From: Sporomusa malonica
GTDB taxonomy: Bacteria > Bacillota > Negativicutes > Sporomusales > Sporomusaceae
NCBI RefSeq assembly: GCF_900176355.1
Contig: NZ_FWXI01000010.1
Coordinates: forward strand, 111,070-175,069
Reading direction: 5' to 3'
Length of the DNA: 64,000 nucleotides
Every line of letters begins with the position of its first letter. Position 1 is the first letter of the stretch. A program made the translations under genes and the position numbers. Shown piece after piece: positions 26,560 to 35,585 of this stretch. The notes beneath the pieces are model-generated. The model worked only from the letters and a program-made list of their open reading frames with translations, was not told where the DNA came from and searched no databases.

Positions 26560-27930
26560 TTATCCCCTCCGTATGTAATGAGTGTGCAATAATTCATGAG
26601 ATTTATGTCCCAGTGGCTTGCCTAAAAATTCTTGATAAATCTTTGTTACCTCGGGGTTGTCATGCGATTTTCTAAGCGGCAGTTCCTCGTCATGTTTGTA
26701 CATGGAAGCCATCCGGCTGGCATAAACCTCTTTTCGTTCAGTTTCTAACAGAACCTTGGGTTGGCCACCGCCACTGATACAGCCTTGAGGACAAGCCATA
26801 ACTTCGACAAAATGGAAATCGGCAGTACCATTTTTAATTTCTTCAATAATAGGCGCTACATTGGCCAGTCCGGCCACCACTACCGTTTTTACAGCCAAAT
26901 CGCCCACCTGAATAGTAGCGCGTTTTACTCCTTGGCTGTACCGTACATCTAAAATATTAATATCGTCAAGCGCTTTGCCAGTAATCAATTCATAACCTGT
27001 TCGCAGAGCAGCTTCCATTACCCCGCCGGTAACCCCGAATATATGACCAGCGCCAGTATAAGCGCCCAGCACAGAGTCAGGCTGACTTGGCTCAAGATTT
27101 TTAAAATCAATACCTGCGTGTTTAATTAGATTAGCCAGTTCTCTGGTTGTCAAAACAATATCAACATCCTGACTGCCGCTCGAGTTCATTTCCGGCCGGG
27201 ACGCCTCGAACTTTTTAGCAGTACAGGGCATCACTGATACACTGACTATTTTTTTAGGCTCGAGTTTGTCAACCTGTGCGCCGTAAGTCTTAAACAGTGC
27301 GCCAGCCATTTGCTGGGGAGATTTACAGGTGGATAGGTTTTCATGAAGATCAAACTGTTCTTGCTCTACGTATTTAACCCATGCCGGACAGCAGGAAGTA
27401 AACATGGGCAAAACACCGTTTTCTTGAATCCGTTTGATTAACTCACTGCCTTCCTCCATAATGGTCAAATCAGCAGTAAAGTTGGTATCATAGACCCGAT
27501 CAAAGCCCAGCTTTCTGAGAGCGCTAATCATTTTACCAGCAACCAGTTCACCAGATTCCATACCGAAATCTTCTGCCAAGCCAACTCTAACAGCTGGCGC
27601 GCATTGGACCATAGTTACTACATTAGGATTATTGAGCGCTTCCCATACCTTCTGCGCGTGTCCCATGTTGTGCGCCGCAAATAGCGGTTCCTTGACACTA
27701 GCCAATAAGCCACGATCCTTCATCTTGGTTTCGCGCGGCGCCGTAGTTTCCGATTTATACTCCTGATAAGCGCTGCAAATCTGAACACACTGGCCGCAGA
27801 AACAGCACTTATCATAGTTGATTTCTACCGCCATGCCTTCAGGTCCGCCAATAGCTCCGACTGGGCAAACCTCAATACAGCGGTGACATCCGGTACACAA
27901 TTCCTGATCAATTTCAATTGTATATTGCAT
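26560..27930 (-). CDS. hydA2: [FeFe] hydrogenase HydA of an HDCR-type complex
   Basis: A 456-residue hydrogenase with a two-cluster ferredoxin domain at the N-terminus (CTGCHRCIEVCPVGAI, CCFCGQCVQIC), then the H-cluster domain with TSCCPAW, MPCTAKKFEASRPE and MACPQGCISGGGQPK, and a C-terminal small-subunit-like tail. It lacks the [2Fe-2S] and His-Cys3 domains of the NAD-linked HydA copies. It is encoded between two HycB proteins and downstream of a Sec-FdhF, as in Acetobacterium and Thermoanaerobacter HDCR loci. It would oxidise H2 and feed electrons through HycB to FdhF. The ATG at 27930 has AGGAGGTGAATAAT upstream. Confidence 0.92.
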   Translation of the reverse strand: MQYTIEIDQELCTGCHRCIEVCPVGAIGGPEGMAVEINYDKCCFCGQCVQICSAYQEYKSETTAPRETKMKDRGLLASVKEPLFAAHNMGHAQKVWEALNNPNVVTMVQCAPAVRVGLAEDFGMESGELVAGKMISALRKLGFDRVYDTNFTADLTIMEEGSELIKRIQENGVLPMFTSCCPAWVKYVEQEQFDLHENLSTCKSPQQMAGALFKTYGAQVDKLEPKKIVSVSVMPCTAKKFEASRPEMNSSGSQDVDIVLTTRELANLIKHAGIDFKNLEPSQPDSVLGAYTGAGHIFGVTGGVMEAALRTGYELITGKALDDINILDVRYSQGVKRATIQVGDLAVKTVVVAGLANVAPIIEEIKNGTADFHFVEVMACPQGCISGGGQPKVLLETERKEVYASRMASMYKHDEELPLRKSHDNPEVTKIYQEFLGKPLGHKSHELLHTHYIRRG

Positions 27931-27942
27931 ATTATTCACCTC

Positions 27943-28488
27943 CTATTTTTTAAACATGCCAACAATAGTGGCAACAGCTTTTCTATTTTTTTCTTTTTTT
28001 TCCTTATGTGGTTCTACTAGACGCAGTGCCTTTTCCGGGCACGCTTCAATGCAAATGGGTCCGCTTTTCCTGGAATAGCACAAATCACATTTATTGCCAT
28101 ACATCAGTGGTTTTTCCAAATTGGTTTGTATTACTTCCTCACCTCTAACAAACATTGGAACAAGTTCTACTGCACCAAACGGACAAGCTACCAGACAATC
28201 TTTGCAACCTTTGCATTTGGCCGTATTAATCAACACTTTGTCGCCATCGAAGTAAATAGCTTTCTCAAGACAAGCCTGAGCACAGGGCGCATCTTCACAA
28301 TGGTGACACTGAACCGGCATAGTCACTTCTTCTACTCGCGTGACAAACAACTTGGGAAACACCGGAGTATCAATATTTCCCGCCGTAATACCGTTTACAT
28401 TATGGGACACATGGCAGGCAACTTCACAAGCTTTACAGCCAATGCATTTTGTCCCATCGCCAACAACAAATGGGCTTAACTTCTCCAT
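27943..28488 (-). CDS. hycB: HycB-like polyferredoxin (HDCR subunit, proximal copy)
   Basis: A 181-residue four-cluster ferredoxin: CIGCKACEVAC, CHHCEDAPCAQAC, CKGCKDCLVACPFGA and CDLCYSRKSGPICIEACP. It closely resembles the copy after hydA, from which it probably arose by duplication. It ends in a lysine-rich helix (KEKKEKNRKAVATIVGMFKK), the kind of C-terminal extension that the filament-forming HycB3 of the Thermoanaerobacter HDCR has. Whether this one polymerises cannot be judged by eye. GGGAGGTAATC precedes the ATG. Confidence 0.88.
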   Translation of the reverse strand: MEKLSPFVVGDGTKCIGCKACEVACHVSHNVNGITAGNIDTPVFPKLFVTRVEEVTMPVQCHHCEDAPCAQACLEKAIYFDGDKVLINTAKCKGCKDCLVACPFGAVELVPMFVRGEEVIQTNLEKPLMYGNKCDLCYSRKSGPICIEACPEKALRLVEPHKEKKEKNRKAVATIVGMFKK

Positions 28489-28531
28489 GATTACCTCCCT
28501 TTCAAGAAGCCGCGCTTCTCATCCTGTTTTA

Positions 28532-30673
28532 TTAAGAAACAATAGCACCCATTTTACGTTTAAGATCATTGTATGCTGCGATAAGGTCTTCTTCAGCCTT
28601 TTTCTGGTCTTCGATAGCTTCTACTTTGACTGCACAGTACTTATACTCAGGTGTTTTGGAAATGGGGTCAACTACATGAATAGTAAGTTCGTTGCAAGCC
28701 CCAACCCACCATTGATACGTCATATATACAACACCTGTACCCACCCGGTCAGTCACCAGAGCCCTGGTTACAACCGATCCGCGCCGTGTAGTCACACGTA
28801 CAAGCTCCTCATCAACAATACCAAGTTTATCAGCATCTTCCGGATTAATCTGGAGAAAGCCTGGCTCATCAGCCAGTTTGGCAAGACCCCAGCAGTTTCC
28901 TGTCATTGTACGGGACGAATAGTGACCTACTTCTCGTACGGTAGACAATACCAGCGGATATTCGGCATCAGGCTGTTCAACCGGCGGACGCCACTCTGCA
29001 GCAAAGAAATTGCCTTTCTTGCTGGGAGTTTGGAATACGTTACCCTTGAACAGATACGGAGTACCTGTATCTTCCACGGTACGGCACGGCCATTGAATAC
29101 TGCCTAACTCTTCAATTCTCGCATAGGTAGCGCCGGCAAAGCTCGGGCATAAGCTAATCATTTCACTCCAGATTTCTTCGGTATCATTATAGTTCATTTC
29201 ATAACCGAAACGTTTCGCTAATTCGCAAATAATTACCCAGTCGTCCTTAACGTCTCCTTTAGCATCCACAGCTTGGCGGAAGCGCTGGAACCTGCGGTCT
29301 GCACCGCTAAATACGCCGCCATGCTCCCCCCAGGAGGTGGCTGGCAAAATGACATCAGCATGCAGGGCTGTTTTGTTCATGAATATATCCTGCAGAACAA
29401 CCAACTCAAGTTCATCCAGTGCTTTTCTCACGCCGGCGGCATCTGGGTCGCTCTGCACCGGATCTTCGCCAATAATATAGAAGGCTTTTAATTTTCCTTC
29501 TTCGGCGCAATGAGGAACATCTGTCAGCATATAGCCCACTTTTTCCGGCAAGCTTTCCACACCCCACGCCTCCGCAAACTTCTTGCGGTTAGCAGGGTCA
29601 GTGACTGGCTGATAGCCGGGGAATACATTAGGCAGCGCGCCCATATCGCAAGCGCCCTGTACATTGTTTTGCCCGCGCACCGGACCAATGCCGGAGCTGG
29701 GTTTGGCAATTTGTCCGGTCAACAGGCACAATCCACCCAGTCCCTTGACCACATCCACCGCCTGATTGTATTGGCACACGCCCATGCCGTAGAGAATGAA
29801 CGATCTTTCAGATTTTGCATAAATTCCCATAGCCTGTTCCACAAGCTTAGGGTCAAGACCAGAGATTTTTTGTGCATACTCAGGTGTATATTTAGCAACA
29901 GTTTTTCTGTATTCCTCAAAACCTTCAGTATAATTTTCTATATATTCCTTGTTTTCCCAACCTTTGGCTAGAATAAGATTGGCAAAACTGTTAACCGCCG
30001 CCATATTTGAACCGTTTTTGATCGGCAGCCAGATGTCGGCAATCCTAGCCGCTTCCGTTTTGCGGGGATCAACAACAATAATTTTAGCACCTTTTTCTTT
30101 AGCCTTGAGAATACGACGGGCAACCAGTGGATGAGAATCTGCGCCATTATAGCCAAAGATCAATAAACAGGTAGCATCTTCAATCTCGGGTATGGAGTTT
30201 GTCATCGCTCCACTGCCAAATGTAGTAGCCAGACCGGCTACAGAGGGAGCGTGTCAAACACGGGCGCAATGGTCGATATTGTTGGTACCGATCACGGCGC
30301 GCATAAATTTTTGCATGAGATAGTTAGGTTCGTTTCCCATACCCCGGGCTGAACCTGTACCCATAATTGCATCTGGGCCATATTTCTCCTTAATGGCCTT
30401 CAATTTATCAGCAATATAATCCAAGGCTTCGTCCCATTCTACTTCATGGAAATCCTCGTTCCTGTCATACCTGAGTAATGGTTTTGTCAATCGTTTGCTC
30501 AGAATCTTGGTGTCGTTCAGGAAATCCCAGCCATAGTGACCCTTTAAACAAAGCTCGCCTTCGTTGATGTGTCCGTTTGCAGGTTCAGCGCCTATGACTC
30601 TATTGTTTTCGACCAACAGATACATTTGGCAGCCAGCGCCACAATACGGGCATACTGTTAAAACTTTCTCCAA
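28532..30673 (-). CDS. fdhF2: Selenocysteine formate dehydrogenase FdhF2 (HDCR catalytic subunit)
   Basis: A 713-residue single frame when the TGA at 30254-30256 is read as selenocysteine 140, the same position as in E. coli FdhF. The N-terminal [4Fe-4S] motif CPYCGAGC starts at residue 8. The sequence continues RVUHAPSVAGL, then QNNVQGACDMGALPN and a C-terminal molybdopterin domain. It has no NuoG-like extension, unlike fdhF1. With HycB and HydA encoded just downstream it should reduce CO2 directly with H2. The TTG at 30673 is chosen because GGAGGG lies before it and the fold starts there. Confidence 0.93.
30225..30256 (-). promoter_or_regulatory. Selenocysteine codon and SECIS hairpin of fdhF2
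   Basis: Read on minus, the TGA (30256-30254) is followed by GTAGCC-GGTCT-GGCTAC, a six-base stem with the GGTCT loop. Its spacing is the same as in fdhF1. The two SECIS loops are identical and match the SelB-read loop of E. coli fdhF. Confidence 0.9.
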
Positions 30674-30810
30674 ATTGCTCCCTCCAATTAAATTTTGTGT
30701 TTGCACTTGAGTAGGCCTTTCATGCATTTCAGTAGCGATTTAGTGCCTCTAAGATACAAATTGTAATCTTCTGACATTATTCCATCTTTTTCAGAAAACT
30801 CCTGCATGAT

Positions 30811-30828
30811 TTGAAAAAAATTTCACAA
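30811..30828. promoter_or_regulatory. Rex-like operator of the HDCR operon
   Basis: TTGAAAAAAATTTCACAA fits TTGTGAA-N4-TTCACAA at 12 of 14 positions. It lies about 140 bases upstream of fdhF2, in the divergent gap shared with mobB. It could affect both directions. The left half is the weaker one. Confidence 0.5.
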
Positions 30829-30850
30829 AGTATTTTCCTATTTACTCTGC

Positions 30851-30880
30851 TTGCGCTTATGTTGAATATACATTTATAAT
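30851..30880 (+). promoter_or_regulatory. Possible promoter of mobB
   Basis: TTGCGC (30851-30856) and TATAAT (30875-30880) with an 18-base spacer precede mobB by 50 bases. The -10 is perfect; the -35 is a 4 of 6 match. Confidence 0.5.
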
Positions 30881-30931
30881 GAACAGTAATAATATGTTAA
30901 AAAATAATGAAAGAAAAGAGGTAATCGCACT

Positions 30932-31423
30932 ATGATTCCGGTAATTTCAATCGTAGGACGTTCCGATTGCGGCAAAACTACTTATCTGGAGAAATTAATA
31001 CGAGAAATCAAAAACCGCGGCTATAAGGTAGCTACGATTAAGCATGACGTTCATGGCTTTGATATTGACAGACCAGGCAAAGATACCTGGCGTCATGCAC
31101 AGGCAGGCGCGGATATTGTATGCATCTCTTCGCCACAAAAAATGGCAATGATAAAAAAAGTGGACAACGAACTCTTGCTTGAAGAAGTCGTCGCCCATAT
31201 TGATGGTGTAGATATTATTTTTACAGAAGGCTATAAACGTGAAAGCAAACGTAGGATTGAAGTATTTCGGAAAGAAGTTTGTGAAAGCCCGCTGTGCTTA
31301 CAAGACGAATTATTAGCCATAGCTTCCGACACAGTTATCTATGAAGATATACCACATTTCTCGTTAGATGATCCGGCTCCTATGGCTGATTTTCTAGTGG
31401 AAAACATCATTGGTAAAAAGTAA
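30932..31423 (+). CDS. mobB: Molybdopterin-guanine dinucleotide biosynthesis adapter MobB
   Basis: A 163-residue P-loop GTPase-like protein. SIVGRSDCGKTTYLEKLI at the N-terminus is its Walker A (GRSDCGKTT); VATIKHDVHGFDIDRPGKDTWRHAQAGAD and FTEGYKRE complete the family. MobB is thought to help MobA deliver bis-MGD; it is often dispensable. It is alone on the plus strand, divergent from the HDCR operon and convergent with the moeA pair, so it is a single-gene unit. AAAGAGGTAATCGCACT precedes the ATG. Confidence 0.94.
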   Translation: MIPVISIVGRSDCGKTTYLEKLIREIKNRGYKVATIKHDVHGFDIDRPGKDTWRHAQAGADIVCISSPQKMAMIKKVDNELLLEEVVAHIDGVDIIFTEGYKRESKRRIEVFRKEVCESPLCLQDELLAIASDTVIYEDIPHFSLDDPAPMADFLVENIIGKK

Positions 31424-31460
31424 CCTAATAAAATATTTCTTAGAGATTCACCTAAAAGTA

Positions 31461-31495
31461 AGGCTTATGGCAGGTTCTACTCATGCCATAAGCCT
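31461..31495. terminator. Bidirectional terminator between mobB and moeA
   Basis: Twelve-base arms AGGCTTATGGCA and TGCCATAAGCCT (31461-31472, 31484-31495) have an A tract on the left and T tract on the right. They serve both the plus-strand mobB and the minus-strand moeA. Confidence 0.88.
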
Positions 31496-31537
31496 CACTT
31501 TTTAATGTTGAGGGTTAAATTCATTTGTGGATCAAAA

Positions 31538-32752
31538 CTAGGCATCTGCTAACAGAATAACCTCGACTTCAGCGTTTAACGGCAATGGTGGTGAATTCTC
31601 AGGAATAACCATCAAAGCATTTGCCCCCATTGCTGATTTAAGCATACCATTACCTTGCGCCCGTGACGGCTCAACTAAGATGTCATTATCTGTTTGCCAG
31701 CACCGTGCCCACACAAAACGTTTGGCACCTGTCTTTTTATTAAATGGAGATGCCAATATAGCCTTAACATGCGGCCTCCACCAGACTTTACGCCCACCCA
31801 GCTTCATCAATACAGGACGTACCAACTGTTCAAAAGAAATAGCTGCAGCTGCAGGATTGCCGGATAAGCCAAAATAGAGTTTTCCATCGCGAATACCTGC
31901 CAAAACCGGCATTCCGGGCTTAATACTCACTCTATCAAACAGTAAAGTAATTCCTAATTTTTTATATACCTCGCTAATAAAGTCAAAATCCCCCACAGAA
32001 GCGCCACCAGTAGTGATGAATACATCACAATCGGCAGCTGTTTCCAATAAATGCGCAATTTCATCAACATTATCTGATGCATTGCCCAGCAAAACAGTCT
32101 GTGCCCCAGCCTCGGCCGCTTGTGCACTCAGCATAAAACTATTGGAGTTACGAATTTTCCCTGGTGTCAATGGAAAATCGACAGGCACAATCTCGCTGCC
32201 TGTAGCAATGAGTGCCACACGTGGTTTACAGAAAACAGACGGCCGGCTCTTGCCTAATACAGCTAACATTCCCATTACTCCGGCATTTATGACAGTCCCT
32301 TGCGCAATGACTTCTTCACCACTAAAAAGCTCTTCGCCTCGTAGACATATATTTTTTTCTGCACCTCTGCCATCCAGAATTGTCACTTTATCGCCATCGA
32401 CAATCGTATCTTCCAAACGAATTACGCCGGTAGCTCCCGGAGGTAAGGGCGCACCTGTCATAATACGGCATGCCGTTCCAGGAATGACAGGTTTATTTGG
32501 AATCCCGCCGGCCGGAATATAGTCAGTTTGCTGCAGAATTACCGGGTTTTCCGGGGTTGCACCAGCCACTTCTTCATCAATTAGCGCGTAACCGTCAAGC
32601 GGTGATCTATCAAAAGGCGGAAAATCAATGTCAGAAACGATGGTTTCCCCTAAAATTCGACGCCAGCACTCACTCAACACTACTTTTTCCTTAGGCATTA
32701 CTGTTACTAAATTCAATAAGATTTCCTGAGCTATCTCTAATTTAACTGACAT
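31538..32752 (-). CDS. moeA: Molybdopterin molybdenumtransferase MoeA
   Basis: A 404-residue MoeA that inserts molybdate (or tungstate) into adenylylated molybdopterin. Family blocks are DFPPFDRSPLDGYA near residue 50, GTACRIMTGAPLPPGATGVI, VALIATGSEIVP, ITTGGASVGDFDF and FGLSGNPAAAAISFEQLVRP. The start at 32752 is chosen because AAGGAGGAATGTCC precedes it; the frame is open for 22 more codons upstream without a good site. It follows the second MoeA-like gene by 14 bases and is co-transcribed with it. Confidence 0.94.
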   Translation of the reverse strand: MSVKLEIAQEILLNLVTVMPKEKVVLSECWRRILGETIVSDIDFPPFDRSPLDGYALIDEEVAGATPENPVILQQTDYIPAGGIPNKPVIPGTACRIMTGAPLPPGATGVIRLEDTIVDGDKVTILDGRGAEKNICLRGEELFSGEEVIAQGTVINAGVMGMLAVLGKSRPSVFCKPRVALIATGSEIVPVDFPLTPGKIRNSNSFMLSAQAAEAGAQTVLLGNASDNVDEIAHLLETAADCDVFITTGGASVGDFDFISEVYKKLGITLLFDRVSIKPGMPVLAGIRDGKLYFGLSGNPAAAAISFEQLVRPVLMKLGGRKVWWRPHVKAILASPFNKKTGAKRFVWARCWQTDNDILVEPSRAQGNGMLKSAMGANALMVIPENSPPLPLNAEVEVILLADA

Positions 32753-32766
32753 CGGACATTCCTCCT

Positions 32767-33792
32767 TCACTTTCCAAACGGGCAACAAGGATAGAAACAT
32801 TCTTTGCAGCCCATGCATAGACCGCCGTATCCCATTTCAGCAAAATCCTGCTTGCTTAACTTTTCACCAGCAAGTATTCTTGGAAACACTAAATCAAATA
32901 CCGTGATTTTTGAAAACATGCCACAAGCCGGCAATCCTAAAATAGCTATATTATCAAGATATGCCAGCATAAACATAGCTCCCGGCAATACCGGAGTCCC
33001 GTAAGTAATAATTTCCGCGCCGGTTGCGCGGATAGCATCCGGAGTCACATCGTCCGGGTCAACCGACATCCCTCCGGTAATAACGATTACCTCAGCACCC
33101 GCATGTGCGCAGTCCAGAATAGCCTGAGTAATTTTCTCTTTATCATCCGGCTGAAAACTCAACCCGCTAAAAGCAGCCTTATAGGTTTTGATTTTTTCTT
33201 CTAGTACAGGGCCGAACTTGTCCTGAATTCGCCCATAAAAAACCTCGTTGCCTGTTGTAATTATTGCTGTTTTCAATGGCTGCAATGGTTTTATTGACAC
33301 AATATCTTGATATTCGCCAGCTATCTTCTCTACATGATCAATTGTTTCGCCTGCTACTATCAATGGTACTACCTTTACTCCAGCCAAAATTTCGCCTGCA
33401 TTAACAAGTCTGTTCCCATGCAAAGTAGATAACACAGTGTAATCAACAGAATTAATCCTAGTTACTGCGCCCCGGTTTACCTTTAATAACCCATCATATT
33501 GAGCTAAAATATTTACCCTTCCTTCGGCCGGTCCTGTTAAATAAGTATTTGCTCCCCCTACCAAACAGGCAATTCGCTGGGCGGCATCGTTTTCGTGGAC
33601 TTGGTCATCACCTAACTCAAGCAAAAATATATGCTCTTTGCCAATATTAAGTAAATGAGGTATATCTTCCTGGCGAATAATGTGCCCCTTTTTAAATGCT
33701 GGTCCCTTATATTCACCTGGTACAATCTTGGTCATATCATGCCCCAACACCATGCCAACCGCTTCACTTACCCGCACTTTCTTTAACGCCAC
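32767..33792 (-). CDS. MoeA/MogA-like molybdopterin-binding protein with Cys-rich tail
   Basis: A 341-residue protein with a MoCF-biosynth (MogA-like) domain in its middle to C-terminal part (TTGNEVFYGRI, VITGGMSVDPDDVTPDAIRATGA) and an N-terminal portion resembling MoeA domain III (VGMVLGHDMTKIVPGEYKGPAFKKG). The C-terminus has LCMGCKECFYPCCPFGK, five cysteines that could bind a metal or Fe-S cluster. I recall similar tails in clostridial proteins annotated only as molybdopterin-binding. It probably acts in FDH cofactor handling, in an operon with moeA. The GTG at 33792 has AGGAGGAGAAGC upstream. The exact role is unknown. Confidence 0.8.
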   Translation of the reverse strand: MALKKVRVSEAVGMVLGHDMTKIVPGEYKGPAFKKGHIIRQEDIPHLLNIGKEHIFLLELGDDQVHENDAAQRIACLVGGANTYLTGPAEGRVNILAQYDGLLKVNRGAVTRINSVDYTVLSTLHGNRLVNAGEILAGVKVVPLIVAGETIDHVEKIAGEYQDIVSIKPLQPLKTAIITTGNEVFYGRIQDKFGPVLEEKIKTYKAAFSGLSFQPDDKEKITQAILDCAHAGAEVIVITGGMSVDPDDVTPDAIRATGAEIITYGTPVLPGAMFMLAYLDNIAILGLPACGMFSKITVFDLVFPRILAGEKLSKQDFAEMGYGGLCMGCKECFYPCCPFGK

Positions 33793-33877
33793 TTGCTTCT
33801 CCTCCTGCATAACCAATTCTGCACGTTAACCACTTCAAAAAATATTCCAGTTAAAAAATATAAAATGAAACAACGAA

Positions 33878-33913
33878 AACTCTTCCGGAAGAAGGTTTGC
33901 CTTCGGAAGAGTT
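33878..33913 (-). terminator. Terminator of the pab-fdhD operon
   Basis: Arms AACTCTTCCG and CGGAAGAGTT (33878-33887, 33904-33913) form a stem, with a TTTTCGTTGTTTC tract following on minus. It comes right after fdhD and separates it from the moeA-like gene. Confidence 0.8.
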
Positions 33914-33920
33914 ACTTTTA

Positions 33921-34715
33921 TCAGCCTACAATTCGCTCCGGATGAGTATATACGTTCAACCGTTCATCTCTGGCAAAACCAATTACTGTAACACCAAGTT
34001 CTTCAGCCATATCAAGTGCTAAGCTCGTTGGCGCTGAACGAGCAATAATGACAGATATATTCATTTTGCTGACCTTCAAAATAATCTCAGATGAGACCCG
34101 GCCGGAAAAAACCAACACTTTATCTTGTGTACTGATCCCTTCTTTTAGGCAGCGTCCATATAATTTATCGAACACATTGTGACGCCCGATATCCTGACTC
34201 CAACAGACTAACTTACCTTCTGCCGCCAACGCGCCGCCATGAACTCCTCCTGTTAACCTGAATGTCTCCGATGCTGCTTCCAACATTTCAGAATAAGCCA
34301 TAGCTTCCTGCGGTGTTAGCTTGATCTCGGTATTCACAATTTTAGCTGTTAAAACATCATTGGCAAAGTAAAAAGCACTCCGCCCTTTGCCACAGCAGGC
34401 AGTAAGATAACGCTTCAAAAACATCTTTTCGGCTGCTGTTTCGCCTGACACTGTTGTGGCATGTATTACACCCTGCTGCATATCCACGGTAAGGGTTGCA
34501 ATATCTTTAACGTCTTGAATAATGCCTTCAGTTGCTAAAAAACCTGTTACTAAGTACTCTTCTTCTCCAGCTGCGGCTAACATAGTTACAAGTTCTTTAC
34601 CGTTTAAATATATAGTAAGCGGTATCTCTTCAACAACTGGTTCTTCAGTTTTTAATATCTCCTGCCCTCGAACCTTGATAACCTGATATTGGGCCGTTCC
34701 TTTGAGTGCGTCCAT
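33921..34715 (-). CDS. fdhD: Formate dehydrogenase accessory sulfurtransferase FdhD
   Basis: A 264-residue FdhD, which moves sulfur from IscS to the Mo/W cofactor and is needed for active formate dehydrogenase. The catalytic cysteine region is LTACCGKGRSAF. The family motifs GEEEYLVTGFLATEGI, RLTGGVHGGALA, QDIGRHNVFDKLYG and FSGRVSSEIILKVSKM are present. The ATG at 34715 has AAAAGGAGTG upstream and starts five bases after the pabC stop. So fdhD is the last gene of the pabABC operon, well apart from its FDH clients. Confidence 0.94.
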   Translation of the reverse strand: MDALKGTAQYQVIKVRGQEILKTEEPVVEEIPLTIYLNGKELVTMLAAAGEEEYLVTGFLATEGIIQDVKDIATLTVDMQQGVIHATTVSGETAAEKMFLKRYLTACCGKGRSAFYFANDVLTAKIVNTEIKLTPQEAMAYSEMLEAASETFRLTGGVHGGALAAEGKLVCWSQDIGRHNVFDKLYGRCLKEGISTQDKVLVFSGRVSSEIILKVSKMNISVIIARSAPTSLALDMAEELGVTVIGFARDERLNVYTHPERIVG

Positions 34716-34719
34716 TTGA

Positions 34720-35565
34720 TCACTCCTTTTCGGCAAGCTCCCGATACAGCATCTGCAGTTTGGCAGTCATCGCCCCTATGGCAGGTTTATCGCCAATAGG
34801 CTGTCCATTAACTGCCGTTACCGGAATAACCTCCATAATAGAACTTGTTAAAAATATCTCGTCAGCCCCGGCAAGTTCTTCCGGGTTGACTTGGCGTATC
34901 TCAACAGGTATCCCTGCCAATTGTGCCAATTCAATAATAATCCGCCTTGTGACCCCTGGCAATATGCCGCTGTTATCGTCGGGGGTAACTAGTTGGTTAC
35001 CTGTAACAAAGAATATATTGCTCATTGAACCTTCTGCCACAAAGCCATCTGTATTCAGCATAATGGCCTCCTGGGCATTATGGCGCCTAGCCTCCGCTTT
35101 GGCTAACATATTGTCAAGATAGTTGGCTGATTTTATTCTGACAAGTGGTGAAGATAAGTTACGCCGTAATTTGACTATAGCGACTTGCCAGCCCTCAGGC
35201 GGCAGTGGTTGCGGCAATGGCGATGCAAACACTGCAACAGTCGGCTGACCGCAGCTGGCAAGGTCAGGGCGCGCTGTCCCAATGCCCCGTGATAAGGTCA
35301 GACGTACCGAAGCATCGTGCAGATGATTCGCCTTCAGAACACTATCGATGGCCTTACCAAGTTCCATTCTTTTGGGGATTTCAGGCCAGCCAAGATATTC
35401 AGCAGCCTCTTCAAGGCGTTTTAGATGGTCTTGGAGCCGAAATATCCTACCGTTATAAGCGCGCATAGTCTCAAACAAACCGTGACCATAGAGAAAACCA
35501 TGATCTAACGGTGAAACAATACATTCTTCGCTGGAAACCAACCGGCCATTAAAATAAATAATCAT
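34720..35565 (-). CDS. pabC: Aminodeoxychorismate lyase (PLP fold type IV)
   Basis: A 281-residue class IV aminotransferase-fold enzyme. The N-terminal DHGFLYGHGLFETMRAYNG, VRLTLSRGIG, then the PLP lysine in IKSANYLDNMLAKAEARR, plus NTDGFVAEGSMSNIFFV are typical of the family. Branched-chain aminotransferase and D-amino-acid aminotransferase look similar. I choose PabC because pabB and pabA precede it directly. It eliminates pyruvate from aminodeoxychorismate to give p-aminobenzoate for folate. Confidence 0.86.
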   Translation of the reverse strand: MIIYFNGRLVSSEECIVSPLDHGFLYGHGLFETMRAYNGRIFRLQDHLKRLEEAAEYLGWPEIPKRMELGKAIDSVLKANHLHDASVRLTLSRGIGTARPDLASCGQPTVAVFASPLPQPLPPEGWQVAIVKLRRNLSSPLVRIKSANYLDNMLAKAEARRHNAQEAIMLNTDGFVAEGSMSNIFFVTGNQLVTPDDNSGILPGVTRRIIIELAQLAGIPVEIRQVNPEELAGADEIFLTSSIMEVIPVTAVNGQPIGDKPAIGAMTAKLQMLYRELAEKE

Positions 35566-35585
35566 ATGTCACCCGCCCAAGCCTT

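Noticed and set aside
28340..29107. 255-codon plus-strand frame
   Set aside because: It is antisense to fdhF2 and hycB, has no family pattern or ribosome site, and reads as low-complexity peptide.
28532..30253. fdhF2 as a truncated gene starting after the TGA
   Set aside because: The upstream part carries the CPYCGAGC cluster and is in frame; Sec140 and the SECIS hairpin explain the TGA.
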